The position numbers and the translations under genes are program-made. Under the pieces are notes generated by a model. The model saw only the letters and a list, made by a program, of their open reading frames with translations. It had not been told where the DNA came from and searched no databases. Shown here one piece after another: positions 1 through 8,188 of a DNA stretch of 64,000 nt. The DNA lies in NCBI GenBank assembly GCA_051414805.1, contig CP166702.1, positions 3,658,001 through 3,722,000 of the forward strand. Reading direction: 5' to 3'. The DNA comes from Xenophilus sp003671765 (GTDB taxonomy: Bacteria > Pseudomonadota > Gammaproteobacteria > Burkholderiales > Burkholderiaceae_C). How positions within the stretch are numbered: position 1 is the stretch's first letter; every line of letters starts with the position of its first letter.

Positions 1-906
1 CTTGTTGGCCTTCTCGAAGGCCTCGACGAACTTCTTGTTCAGGGCCGAGGGGTGTGCGGCCGAGTAGTGGTGGGTGGTGACCACGCCCAGTGCGCCGTCG
101 CCCATGTCGTTGAGCTGGTCGTCGTCGGTCACGTCGCCGGTGGCGATGAGCTTGATGCCGGCCTTGTCCAGGCCGCGCTCCAGGAACTGCTTCATCACCG
201 CCGCGCCCGCGCCCGAAGGCACGAAGACGAAGAGCGCATCGGGCTTGGCGTCACGCACCTTCTGCAGGAAGGGCGCGAAGTCGGGGTTGCGCAGCGGCAC
301 GCGCAGCTTGTCGACCACCTTGCCGCCGTTGAGCGCGAAGCGCTCGGTGAAGAACTTCTCGGCGTCGTTGCCCGGGCCATAGTCGGCCACCAGCGTGACC
401 ACCGACTTGATGCCGTTCTTGGGCGCCCAGTCGCCCATCGCGACCGACACCTGCGGCAGCGTGAAGCTGGAACGCACGATGAAGGGCGAGGCCTCGGTGA
501 TGCTCGAGGTGGCAGCCGCCATGACGACCTGCGGCACCTTGGCCTGGGTGGCCAGCGGTGCGGCGGCCAGCGCGGCCGGCGTGACGCCGAAGCCGGCGAT
601 GACGTTCACCTTGTCGTTGACGATCAGCTCCTGCGCCAGGCGTTTGGTCACGTCGGGCGTGGCCACGTCGTCCTTGACGATCAGCTCGATCTTGCGGCCG
701 GCCACGGTGTCGCCGTTCTGCGCCATGTACAGGCGCGCGGCGGCCTCGATCTGGCGGCCGGTGGACGCCTGCTGGCCCGTCATGGGCAGGATGAGGCCGA
801 TCTTGAACGGGCCGCTCGCCTGCGCCATCGCGGGCAGGGATGCGGCCGCACTGGCCAGCGCGATGGCGCCGAGGCCGGCGAATTGGAGAAAGGGGCGACG
901 CTGCAT
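1..906 (-). CDS. ABC transporter substrate-binding protein, LivK type (3' end cut off by window)
   Basis: Periplasmic receptor of the branched-chain amino acid (HAAT/LivK) ABC family. The 302 codons present start with MQRRPFLQFAGLG, a Sec-type signal peptide ending near SLPAMAQA. The mature start FKIGLILPMTGQQAST is the usual type-1 periplasmic fold opening, followed by KDDVATPDV and the hinge segment VVTLVADYGPGNDAEKF. The start ATG is preceded by AAGGAGA at good spacing. The C-terminus lies beyond position 1, so partner permease and ATPase genes may lie further left. The ligand is unknown: members near aromatic-degradation genes often bind aromatic acids, so a vanillate-like ligand is possible from the neighbouring vanAB but is only inference. 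Confidence 0.9.
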   Translation of the reverse strand, partial: MQRRPFLQFAGLGAIALASAAASLPAMAQASGPFKIGLILPMTGQQASTGRQIEAAARLYMAQNGDTVAGRKIELIVKDDVATPDVTKRLAQELIVNDKVNVIAGFGVTPAALAAAPLATQAKVPQVVMAAATSSITEASPFIVRSSFTLPQVSVAMGDWAPKNGIKSVVTLVADYGPGNDAEKFFTERFALNGGKVVDKLRVPLRNPDFAPFLQKVRDAKPDALFVFVPSGAGAAVMKQFLERGLDKAGIKLIATGDVTDDDQLNDMGDGALGVVTTHHYSAAHPSALNKKFVEAFEKANK

Positions 907-1068
907 GCGGGTGTCTCCTTGGGACGGGTCGATTCGAAAGCGGAATATTGTGTTCAATCGCAACCGCGCGCCCGCGGGGGCAAACCCGCGCCGCAGCGGC
1001 GTGCGAGCAGCCAGTGCGCGATGACTCGAATGCCTGCGCGATCATCGCGCAGCGCTCCGCGGCCGGCC

Positions 1069-1824
1069 TCAGCCATGGCGGCGGATCAGTTGCACGCCCG
1101 GCAGCGCACCGCCGCCTTCGCCGCGCACGGCATCGCGCAGGTTGCGCTGCGCGATGCGGCTGTGCTCGCGCATCAGCGCCTCGGCGCGGGCGCCCTCGCG
1201 GGCGGCGATGGCCTCCAGCACGCGACGGTGCTGGTCCTGGGCCACGTAAAACATGTCGCGCGAGCGCGGCGAATGGGCCTGCACCACCACAAAGGCCGAG
1301 GGCGACGCGAAGGGCTGCTGCACCGCGCGTTCGAGTTCGCGGGTGAGCACGCGGCTGTCGGCCATGCGGCCCAGCAGCGCATGGAACCTTCCGTTGGCCT
1401 GCACGTAGCGCGAGAACTCGGCGTCGTCCAGTTGCGGCCGCGCGAGTGCGGCGTCGATCTCGGCCAGCGCCGCCTCGGCTTCGGCCATGAGCGCCGACGG
1501 GACGCCACGCTCCGCGGCCAGGCGCGCCATGAGCCCCTCCAGCGTGCCGCGCAGCTCGATGGCGTCCGCCACTTCGCGTTCGGAGAAGGAACGGACCGCG
1601 AAGCCGCCATGCGGCAGCGCTTCCAGCAGGCCCTCCTGCTCCAGCTTGACCAGCGCGGCGCGGATCGGTGTGCGCGAGATGCCGAGCTTCTCGACGATGG
1701 CCACTTCGCCGACCCGGTCGCCCGGCGCCAGTTCACCGGCCAGGATGAGCTCGCGCAGCTGGAGCTGGGCGCGCAGGGCCTGCGAGCTGCCTTCGGGCAG
1801 GGACGGCGTGTCGGCGGAGGGCAT
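1069..1824 (-). CDS. GntR-family (FCD) transcriptional regulator, probable vanR
   Basis: DNA-binding repressor-type regulator of 251 aa. The N-terminal winged helix (about residues 15-80) contains LRELILAGELAPGDRV and EKLGISRTPIRAAL, the standard GntR signature. The C-terminal part is an all-helical FCD ligand domain (ELRGTLEGLMARLA, then FHALLGRMADS). It is transcribed divergently from vanAB, and the 146-bp gap holds two perfect TGTATACA palindromes, so control of vanAB is likely. The reading frame stays open to 1920, but a start there would run through both operators; I chose the ATG giving MPSADTPSLPEG. The effector is presumably vanillate or a related aromatic acid, by analogy with VanR. 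Confidence 0.88.
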   Translation of the reverse strand: MPSADTPSLPEGSSQALRAQLQLRELILAGELAPGDRVGEVAIVEKLGISRTPIRAALVKLEQEGLLEALPHGGFAVRSFSEREVADAIELRGTLEGLMARLAAERGVPSALMAEAEAALAEIDAALARPQLDDAEFSRYVQANGRFHALLGRMADSRVLTRELERAVQQPFASPSAFVVVQAHSPRSRDMFYVAQDQHRRVLEAIAAREGARAEALMREHSRIAQRNLRDAVRGEGGGALPGVQLIRRHG

Positions 1825-1837
1825 GCGCAAGTCTAAA

Positions 1838-1845
1838 TGTATACA
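1838..1845. promoter_or_regulatory. GntR-type operator, copy 1
   Basis: Perfect 8-bp palindrome TGTATACA, 14 bp upstream of the GntR start codon. It is identical to the second copy 74 bp away in the same divergent promoter region. FCD-type GntR proteins commonly bind short palindromes of this kind; binding here is inferred. Confidence 0.6.
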
Positions 1846-1911
1846 GACATTGCTCAGCCACCACCTTTTATGCTCGTTTACCCTGATATTTGGCCAATTT
1901 CCGGGCGACGC

Positions 1912-1919
1912 TGTATACA
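1912..1919. promoter_or_regulatory. GntR-type operator, copy 2
   Basis: Second perfect TGTATACA palindrome, 51 bp upstream of the vanA ATG. It sits where repressor binding would block vanA transcription. Centre-to-centre spacing to copy 1 is 74 bp, about seven helical turns. Confidence 0.6.
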
Positions 1920-1970
1920 TTGAACGGGCGCATTTCGATAATGGCGATCCCCCATCAGAGAGCCCACACG

Positions 1971-3026
1971 ATGTTTCCCAAGAACACCTGGTACGTCGCC
2001 TGCACCCCCGACGAAATCGACGACAAGCCGCTGGGCCGCACCATCTGCGGCGAGGCGATGGTCTTCTACCGCGGCCGCGACGGCCGGGCCGTGGCGCTGG
2101 AAGACTTCTGCCCGCACCGCGGCGCTCCCCTGTCGCTGGGCCAGGTGTGCGAAGGGCAACTGGTCTGCGGCTACCACGGCCTGGTCATGGGCGAGGAAGG
2201 CAAGACGGTGGCCATGCCCGGCCAGCGCGTGCAGGCCTTCCCCTGCATCAAGCGCTTCGCCGTGGTCGAACGCCACGGCTTCGTGTGGGTGTGGCCCGGC
2301 GACCAGCAGCAGGCCGACCCGGCCAAGATCCATGCGCTGGAATGGGCCGAGAACCCCGAGTGGGCCTACGGCGGCGGGCTGTACCACATCCAGGCCGACT
2401 ACCGGCTCATGATCGACAACCTGATGGACCTGACGCACGAGACCTACGTGCACAGCACCAGCATCGGCCAGAAGGAGATCGACGAGACCCCCGTCAACAC
2501 CAAGACCGAGGGCGAGCAGGTGGTGACCAGCCGCTTCATGGACAACGTCATGGCCCCGCCCTTCTGGCGCGCCAACCTGCGCGGCAACGGCCTGCCCGAC
2601 GACCAGCCGGTGGACCGCTGGCAGGTCTGCCGCTTCACGCCGCCGAGCCACGTGATGATCGAGGTCGGCGTGGCGCTGGCCGGGCACGGCGGCTACCACG
2701 CACCCAAGGACAAGAAGGTCTACTCGATCGTGGTGGACTTCATCACGCCCGAGACCGAGACCTCGCACTGGTACTTCTGGGGCATGGCACGCAACTTCAA
2801 CGTCAAGGACAAGGCGCTCACCGCGCAGATCCGCGAGAACCAGGGCAAGGTCTTCGCCGAGGACACCGCCGTGCTCGAAGCCCAGCAGCGCTCGCTGCTG
2901 GCCCACCCGGGCCGTCGCCTGCTGATGCTCAACATCGACGCCGGCGGCGTGCAGTCGCGCCGCGTGATCGACCGCATCCTGGCAGCCGAGCGTGCCACGC
3001 AGCCTGCGGCGGAGGCCACGGCATGA
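1971..3026 (+). CDS. vanA: vanillate O-demethylase, oxygenase subunit VanA
   Basis: Rieske non-heme iron oxygenase that removes the methoxy methyl group of vanillate as formaldehyde, giving protocatechuate. The protein is 351 aa, normal for VanA. The Rieske [2Fe-2S] ligands are visible as C47-P-H49 and C66-G-Y-H69. The mononuclear iron site is in NLMDLTHETYVH (about residues 145-156). The start MFPKNTWYVACTPDE matches known VanA N-termini. An upstream in-frame ATG at 1890 would overlap the second operator, so it is rejected. The stop overlaps the vanB start by ATGA, indicating translational coupling to its reductase. Confidence 0.95.
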   Translation: MFPKNTWYVACTPDEIDDKPLGRTICGEAMVFYRGRDGRAVALEDFCPHRGAPLSLGQVCEGQLVCGYHGLVMGEEGKTVAMPGQRVQAFPCIKRFAVVERHGFVWVWPGDQQQADPAKIHALEWAENPEWAYGGGLYHIQADYRLMIDNLMDLTHETYVHSTSIGQKEIDETPVNTKTEGEQVVTSRFMDNVMAPPFWRANLRGNGLPDDQPVDRWQVCRFTPPSHVMIEVGVALAGHGGYHAPKDKKVYSIVVDFITPETETSHWYFWGMARNFNVKDKALTAQIRENQGKVFAEDTAVLEAQQRSLLAHPGRRLLMLNIDAGGVQSRRVIDRILAAERATQPAAEATA

Positions 3027-3988
3027 CGATCGAGGTGCGCGTGCGCCGCAAGCGGGAGGTGGCCGAGGGCATCTGCGCCTTCGAGCTCGAGCGTGCGGAC
3101 GGCGGCCCCCTGCCCGCCTTCGGTGCCGGCTCGCACATCGACGTGCACGTGCCCGGCGGCCCGGTGCGGCAGTATTCGCTCAGCAACATCCACGGCGCGG
3201 ACCCGGCCTCGCGCGGGCACTACCGCATCGCCGTGCTGCGCGAGCCGGCTTCGCGCGGCGGCTCGGCCGGCATGCACGAGAAGGTGAACGAGGGCGACCT
3301 GCTCGCCATCGGCGAGCCGCGCAACCACTTCCCCCTGCACGACGCACCGCGCAGCCTGCTGCTGGCCGGCGGCATCGGCGTCACCCCCATCCTGTGCATG
3401 GCCCAGCGGCTGGCCGCCTGGGGCGCCGAGTTCGAGATGCACTACTGCACCCGCTCGGCCGCGCGCACGGCCTTCCGCGACGAGATCGAAAGCAGCAGCT
3501 TCGCCGGCCGCGTGCACTTCCACCACGATGACGGCGACGAGGCGCAGAAGCTGCGCGCGGCCGAGTTGCTGGCGCGCCCCGAGCCCGGCACCCAGGTGTA
3601 CGTGTGCGGCCCGGGCGGCTTCATCGAACACGTGATGGGTGTCGCCAAGGCCCAGGGCTGGCCTTCGAACCAGTTGCACACCGAGTACTTCACGGCCGCC
3701 GCACAGGACACCTCGGGCGACCAGCCGTTCCAGGTCAAGCTCACCAGCACCGGCCAGACCTACGCCGTGCCCAAGGACCGCAGCGTGGTCGAGACTTTGC
3801 GCGCCCACGGCGTGGAGGTGATGACCGCCTGCGAGCAGGGCGTGTGCGGCACCTGCCTGACGCGCGTGCTCGAGGGCACGCCCGAACACCGCGACGTCTA
3901 CCTCACCGACGAGGAGAAGGCCGCGGGTGACCAGTTCCTGCCCTGCTGCTCGCGCGCGAAGACGCCGATGCTGGTGCTGGACCTCTGA
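3023..3988 (+). CDS. vanB: vanillate O-demethylase, oxidoreductase subunit VanB
   Basis: Class IA oxygenase reductase of 321 aa that passes electrons from NAD(P)H through flavin and a plant-type [2Fe-2S] cluster to VanA. An N-terminal flavin-binding barrel contains RQYSLSN (about residue 50). The nucleotide domain contains LLLAGGIGVTPIL and YVCGPGGFI. The C-terminal ferredoxin domain has C270-x4-C275-x2-C278 and C308. The ATG overlaps the vanA stop, so the pair is one operon under the GntR operators. No vanK-type transporter follows. Confidence 0.95.
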   Translation: MTIEVRVRRKREVAEGICAFELERADGGPLPAFGAGSHIDVHVPGGPVRQYSLSNIHGADPASRGHYRIAVLREPASRGGSAGMHEKVNEGDLLAIGEPRNHFPLHDAPRSLLLAGGIGVTPILCMAQRLAAWGAEFEMHYCTRSAARTAFRDEIESSSFAGRVHFHHDDGDEAQKLRAAELLARPEPGTQVYVCGPGGFIEHVMGVAKAQGWPSNQLHTEYFTAAAQDTSGDQPFQVKLTSTGQTYAVPKDRSVVETLRAHGVEVMTACEQGVCGTCLTRVLEGTPEHRDVYLTDEEKAAGDQFLPCCSRAKTPMLVLDL

Positions 3989-4097
3989 GGCTGCGAGGCC
4001 TGCCGCAAGCACGGCAATCCAGTTACATTCAAGAATCAGTTTGCGCCGCGGCCCACCGGGCCGAAGGCCTCTTCCCCGCATCCAAGGAGACCCGTTC

Positions 4098-5207
4098 ATG
4101 CAGCTCCCCGCCCGCTACGACCACGTCGGCAGCTTCCTGCGTCCCAAGTACCTGCTCGAGGCCCGCGAGCAGAAGGCCCGTGGCGAGATCACGCCCGAGC
4201 AACTGCGCACCGTGGAAGACAAGGCCATCACCGAGATCGTGAAGTTCCAGGAGGACATCGGCCTCAAGAGCATCACCGACGGCGAGTTCCGCCGCACGTA
4301 TTTCCACATCGACTTCCTCGAGCAGCTCGGCGGCGTGAAGACGGACATCCCCGTCACCATCCGCAAGCCCGATGGCACCGAGGAGCTCGCGCCGCCGGTG
4401 ATGCGCGTGGTCGACAAGGTCACGCACTCGAAGAACATCCAGCTCGCCGACTTAGAGTACCTCAAGAGCCAGGTGTCCGCCGGCCACACGCCCAAGGTGA
4501 CGATCCCCTCGCCCACCATGCTGCACTTCCGCGGCGGGCGCGCGGGCATCAGCAAGGAGGCGTACCCCGAGCTCGACCCGGCCTTCTACGACGACGTGGC
4601 CAAGGCCTATGGCGACGAGCTGCGCTCCCTGGCCGCGGCCGGCTGCACCTACGTGCAGATGGACGACACCAACCTCGCCTACCTGTGCGACGAGAAGATG
4701 CGCGAGGCCGCCCGCCAGCGCGGTGACGACCCGAACGAACTGCCGCACCGCTACGCGCAGTTCATCAACAAGGTCGTGGCGCAGAAGCCGCCGGGCATGC
4801 TGCTGGCCATGCACCTGTGCCGCGGCAACTTCAAGAGCACGCACGCCGCAGCCGGCAACTACGAGCCGGTGGCCGAGGCGCTGCTCAAGGAAATGAACCT
4901 CGACGCGTACTTCATGGAGTACGACGACGCACGCTCGGGCGACTTCAAGCCGCTGCGCTACCTGGCCCCCGGCAAGACCGTGGTGCTGGGCCTGGTGACC
5001 ACCAAGTTCGGCGAGATGGAAGACAAGGACGAGCTCAAGCGCCGCATCGACGAGGCCGCCAAGTACGCCTCGCTCGACCAGCTGGCCCTGTCGCCGCAGT
5101 GCGGCTTCTCGAGCACCGTGCATGGCAACAACATCGCCGTGGAGGCGCAGCGCTCCAAGCTGCGCCTGGTGGTCGAGACGGCGCAGGAGGTGTGGGGCAG
5201 CGCCTGA
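4098..5207 (+). CDS. MetE-like cobalamin-independent methionine synthase family protein
   Basis: A 369-aa single-barrel protein matching the C-terminal catalytic half of cobalamin-independent methionine synthase (UROD/MetE-like superfamily). The zinc-site signatures HLCRGN (about residue 237) and QCGFSS (about residue 335) are present, as is the opening DHVGSFLRP. It lacks the MetE N-terminal half, so it is not a full methionine synthase. The true methyl or alkyl donor and acceptor are unknown. It lies 109 bp downstream of vanB in the same direction and is closed by a strong terminator. VanAB releases formaldehyde rather than a methyl-folate, so a direct role in demethylation is not obvious. 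Confidence 0.85.
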   Translation: MQLPARYDHVGSFLRPKYLLEAREQKARGEITPEQLRTVEDKAITEIVKFQEDIGLKSITDGEFRRTYFHIDFLEQLGGVKTDIPVTIRKPDGTEELAPPVMRVVDKVTHSKNIQLADLEYLKSQVSAGHTPKVTIPSPTMLHFRGGRAGISKEAYPELDPAFYDDVAKAYGDELRSLAAAGCTYVQMDDTNLAYLCDEKMREAARQRGDDPNELPHRYAQFINKVVAQKPPGMLLAMHLCRGNFKSTHAAAGNYEPVAEALLKEMNLDAYFMEYDDARSGDFKPLRYLAPGKTVVLGLVTTKFGEMEDKDELKRRIDEAAKYASLDQLALSPQCGFSSTVHGNNIAVEAQRSKLRLVVETAQEVWGSA

Positions 5208-5230
5208 CCAGCGTCCTGCACCGCGCCCAG

Positions 5231-5264
5231 GGCGCCCGAGCTGCAAGGCCGGGCGCCTTTTTTT
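5231..5264 (+). terminator. rho-independent terminator
   Basis: Perfect 8-bp stem GGCGCCCG / CGGGCGCC with an 11-nt loop, directly followed by seven T residues. It ends the MetE-like gene and possibly the whole van transcript. Confidence 0.88.
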
Positions 5265-5290
5265 CCGAGCCCGCGGGAAGGATTCGCGGC

Positions 5291-5296
5291 AGGAGG
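5291..5296 (+). promoter_or_regulatory. Shine-Dalgarno fixing the cardiolipin synthase start
   Basis: AGGAGG ends 9 nt before the ATG at 5306. This favours that start over the next in-frame ATG at 5327, which has no comparable site. Confidence 0.65.
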
Positions 5297-5305
5297 CGAA
5301 CGCGG

Positions 5306-6700
5306 ATGTGCGAAGCTCCGGCCCCGATGCTCCACTCCTTCGCGCCCTGGCTGCCCAGCGTCTCCCAGCACTTCCTGGTGGTGGCCATCGCGCTGCTGGT
5401 CTATGTGCTGACCACGCGCGCGCGGCGCGAACAGCGGGCGCCGACCAGCGCCATCGCCTGGGTGCTGGGCATGCTGCTGATGCCCTACCTCGCATTGCCG
5501 GCCTATCTGATCTTCGGCCAGCGCAAGCTGCGCCCCGCGGGCGTGCCGCGGCCGCCGCGCGCCGCGCCGGCCGGCCACTGGGCGGCCGAGCTCATCGACA
5601 GCTTCGGCCTCGCGGCACCCAGCCGATGCGCGATCCGCCTGCACCCGGACGGCACGGCCGCGCGCGACGCGCTGTGGGCCGTGATCGACGGCGCCCGCCG
5701 ATCGCTCGACGTGTGCACCTTCATCATCGGCGACGACGACGTCGGGCAGGAGGTGGTGCGCCGCCTGGCCGCACGCGCGCGCCAGGGCGTGCGGGTGCGT
5801 GTGCTGCTCGACGGCTTCGGCGCGGTGTCGCTGCCGCGGCGCTACTTCGACACGCTGCGCGAAGCCGGCGGCCACGTGAGCGTGTTCCGGCCGCTGTTCA
5901 GCCTGCGGCGCACCGGGCCGCGCAACCTGCGCAACCACCGCAAGTTCACCATCGCCGACGATGCCTGGCTGTGGAGCGGCGGCCGCAACCTGGCCGGCGA
6001 GTACTTCACCGGCAATGCCGCCCACCCGGTGCCGTGGCGCGACCTGTCCTTCGACATCCGCGGCGACGTGGCCGCCGCCGCGGCGCGGCAGTTCGAACAC
6101 GACTGGGCCTCGGTGCGGCGCAGCTCGGCGCGCGTGGTGGCGCCGCAGCCGCCGGTGCACGAAGGCCAGCTCGCGCAGTTCCTGCCCAGTGGCCCCGACC
6201 AGACCGAGGACACGGCGCAGGCGCTGCTCGTCGACGCCTGCTTCCGGGCCGAGCACCGCATCCTCGCCATCACGCCCTACTTCGTGCCCGGCGACAGCCT
6301 GCGCGATGCCCTGCGCCTGGCGGCCCGCCGCGGCGTGCAGGTGACGATCGCGGTGCCGCAGCAGTCCAACCACCGCCTGGCCGACTTCGTGCGAAGCCGC
6401 GCCATGCGCGACCTGGCGCGCGCCGGCGTGGCGTTCCGCATGCTGCCCTTCATGGCCCACGCCAAGGCGGTGGTGGTCGACCACGACCTGGCGATGTGCG
6501 GCTCGATCAACCTCGACCTGCGCAGCCTGCTGCTCAACCACGAGGCGGCGGTCGTCTTCTATGGCGCGGAACAGATCGACTGGCTCAGTGGCTGGATCGA
6601 GACCACCGCCTCGGCGGGCGACACGTATCGCGCGCGCCAGCCCGGCCTGGCGCGCGACCTGGCCGAAGGCCTGCTGCTCACGCTGGCCTTCCAGCTATGA
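5306..6700 (+). CDS. cardiolipin synthase-like phospholipase D family protein
   Basis: Inner-membrane enzyme of 464 aa expected to condense two phosphatidylglycerols to cardiolipin. Two N-terminal membrane helices (about residues 20-40 and 52-72, ending in PAYLIFGQRK) resemble the bacterial Cls N-terminus. Two PLD catalytic motifs are present: HRKFTIAD (about residue 212) and HAKAVVVD (about residue 385), each H-x-K-x4-D. Length is close to E. coli ClsA (486 aa). It is monocistronic between a terminator and a convergent gene. A different phosphatidyl transfer reaction cannot be excluded. Confidence 0.9.
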   Translation: MCEAPAPMLHSFAPWLPSVSQHFLVVAIALLVYVLTTRARREQRAPTSAIAWVLGMLLMPYLALPAYLIFGQRKLRPAGVPRPPRAAPAGHWAAELIDSFGLAAPSRCAIRLHPDGTAARDALWAVIDGARRSLDVCTFIIGDDDVGQEVVRRLAARARQGVRVRVLLDGFGAVSLPRRYFDTLREAGGHVSVFRPLFSLRRTGPRNLRNHRKFTIADDAWLWSGGRNLAGEYFTGNAAHPVPWRDLSFDIRGDVAAAAARQFEHDWASVRRSSARVVAPQPPVHEGQLAQFLPSGPDQTEDTAQALLVDACFRAEHRILAITPYFVPGDSLRDALRLAARRGVQVTIAVPQQSNHRLADFVRSRAMRDLARAGVAFRMLPFMAHAKAVVVDHDLAMCGSINLDLRSLLLNHEAAVVFYGAEQIDWLSGWIETTASAGDTYRARQPGLARDLAEGLLLTLAFQL

Positions 6701-6716
6701 AGTGAAACACCCCCCA

Positions 6717-6791
6717 AGCCGCTTCGCGGCTCCCCCCTCCCTGGCGCCTTAGGCTTGGAGGGGGGCGCACCCAGCGGCCTGGCAAAGCCAG
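6717..6791. repeat. extragenic hairpin cluster between convergent genes
   Basis: Three perfect inverted repeats lie in the 193-bp convergent gap. They are AGCCGC-TTC-GCGGCT (6717-6731), a 9-bp stem CCCCCCTCC / GGAGGGGGG (6732-6740 with 6757-6765), and CTGGC-AAA-GCCAG (6779-6791). There is no T-run. The composition is like extragenic repeats common in Comamonadaceae. It probably serves as a bidirectional transcription barrier. Confidence 0.55.
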
Positions 6792-6893
6792 TTCCGCGGA
6801 TGCCCTGGAGGCTTCGCTGCGCTCGCCGGCTGGTCTGTGTTTCCAACCGGCGCCGGTGCTGCAGCTCTTCCGGCGGAAGCCGGTCGCCTGGAG

Positions 6894-8036
6894 TCACTCC
6901 GCCGCGGGCCGGCGCGGCGTGGTGTTGAGGTAGCTCGCGTTGCCCAGCCCGGTGCCGATGGTCAGCACCGCCCAGCGCTTGACGTCGCGCATGAAGGGCA
7001 GCTCGCTCAGGCCCTGCACCACGGCGTCGTTGTGCATCAGCACCTGGGTCGCATCCTGGCCGATCACGGGCATCTTCTCGCGCAGCGCCGTGGGCAGGTG
7101 GAAGGTGTCGGCCGCCCAGTTGCCGGGGAGGTTCTGCGCGCCGCGGGCGATGGTGCCGTCCTCGCGGATGAGGCCCGGACAGGCGATGCCGACGAAGGGC
7201 GCGAGGCGCAGGCCCTCGCGCTCGGCCCACACCACCATGTCGCTCAGCATGGCGACCAGCCCGTCCACCAGCCCGGTGCGGCTGGGCTCGTCGTCGGCAT
7301 GGCGCCACTTGGTGCGGCGCACGACCTTGGCGCGCGACAGGTCCTCGGCCTTGTCCAGGCGGAACTTCACGATGCCGCAGCGCACGTTGGTGCCGCCGAT
7401 GTCCAGCGCCAGCAGGGCGTCGTGGTGCTCGATGAAGTGCCGCGGTGCCAGATGCACCCATCCGATCAGGCCGCCGTCGTCCACCTCGTGCCGCAGGCGA
7501 CCCAGCTCCACGGGCAGCTCGGCGGCGTGGCACAGCGCCGCCGCTTCGAGGATCGCACGCTCGCCGACGTCGCTTTCGGGGAAGCCGCCACCGATCACGA
7601 TGCGCTGCATGCCGCGCCAGGCCTTCTGCCGCATGAAGCGCTGGATGACCGTCGCGAGTTCGACCGCGAATTCCTCGATGGCGCCGTGCAGGATGTCGCT
7701 GGCCTCGCCCCTCATCTTGCCGCGCAGTGCCCGGTCCAGCGTCTTCTTGCTCAGGGCTGCCGAGGGCAGGTTGCCCAGCGGGTCCTTGCGGCCCCGGTCG
7801 CGGTGGCGCTTGCGCCAGACATCGAGGAGCCGCCGAAACGCCGTCTGGCTGGCGCGGTCGCCGATGAAGCCGTGGTCGTCCTGGACCTCCAGGTTGTAGC
7901 TGGTGATCCGGACCTCGGCGAGCGCGAGCACGCCATGGTGGGCGCCGACGATGCTGGGAACGAGCGGCTTGCGCGGACGCTTCCTGGGTGTCGACGAAGG
8001 CGCAGCGGTCTTGGAGGGGGTCTTGCGTGTGGCCAT
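6894..8036 (-). CDS. ROK-family sugar kinase-like protein with apparently permuted halves
   Basis: A 380-aa protein of the ROK/actin-like kinase fold, expected to phosphorylate a sugar. The ATP phosphate-1 motif DIGGTNVRCGIV lies near residue 230, not at the N-terminus. It is followed by IACPGL, HNDAVVQGL and LTIGTGLG at the very C-terminus. The segments that normally form the C-terminal half, RIVIGGGFPESD and GGLIGWVHLA, instead come before it (about residues 160-215). The usual ROK zinc motif CxCGxxGC is absent. The start was placed at MATRKTPSK, with a basic low-complexity N-terminus. An upstream in-frame extension to 8126 is less likely. Substrate unknown. Confidence 0.75.
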   Translation of the reverse strand: MATRKTPSKTAAPSSTPRKRPRKPLVPSIVGAHHGVLALAEVRITSYNLEVQDDHGFIGDRASQTAFRRLLDVWRKRHRDRGRKDPLGNLPSAALSKKTLDRALRGKMRGEASDILHGAIEEFAVELATVIQRFMRQKAWRGMQRIVIGGGFPESDVGERAILEAAALCHAAELPVELGRLRHEVDDGGLIGWVHLAPRHFIEHHDALLALDIGGTNVRCGIVKFRLDKAEDLSRAKVVRRTKWRHADDEPSRTGLVDGLVAMLSDMVVWAEREGLRLAPFVGIACPGLIREDGTIARGAQNLPGNWAADTFHLPTALREKMPVIGQDATQVLMHNDAVVQGLSELPFMRDVKRWAVLTIGTGLGNASYLNTTPRRPAAE

Positions 8037-8188
8037 GAAGAAGTGAAGGTCACGGGACGGACGCGCGACGGCGCGCCTTGTGCTCCAGCATGCCGCTGAC
8101 CGCTCCCTGTCCCTGCGGGGCTGCACGACCGCGCCTCATCGGCGTGGCGCACCTGCGCTTGTAGGAAGGCCGGCTATAAACTGACCCG

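Noticed and set aside
52..1836. A 594-codon plus-strand open frame across the ABC receptor and gntR genes
   Set aside because: It runs antisense through two clear genes, and its protein is His/Arg/Gly-rich without motifs. It is a high-GC shadow frame.
1825..1920. Upstream extension of gntR to 1920
   Set aside because: It would place both TGTATACA operators and the vanA promoter inside the coding region, and the added residues do not resemble GntR N-termini.
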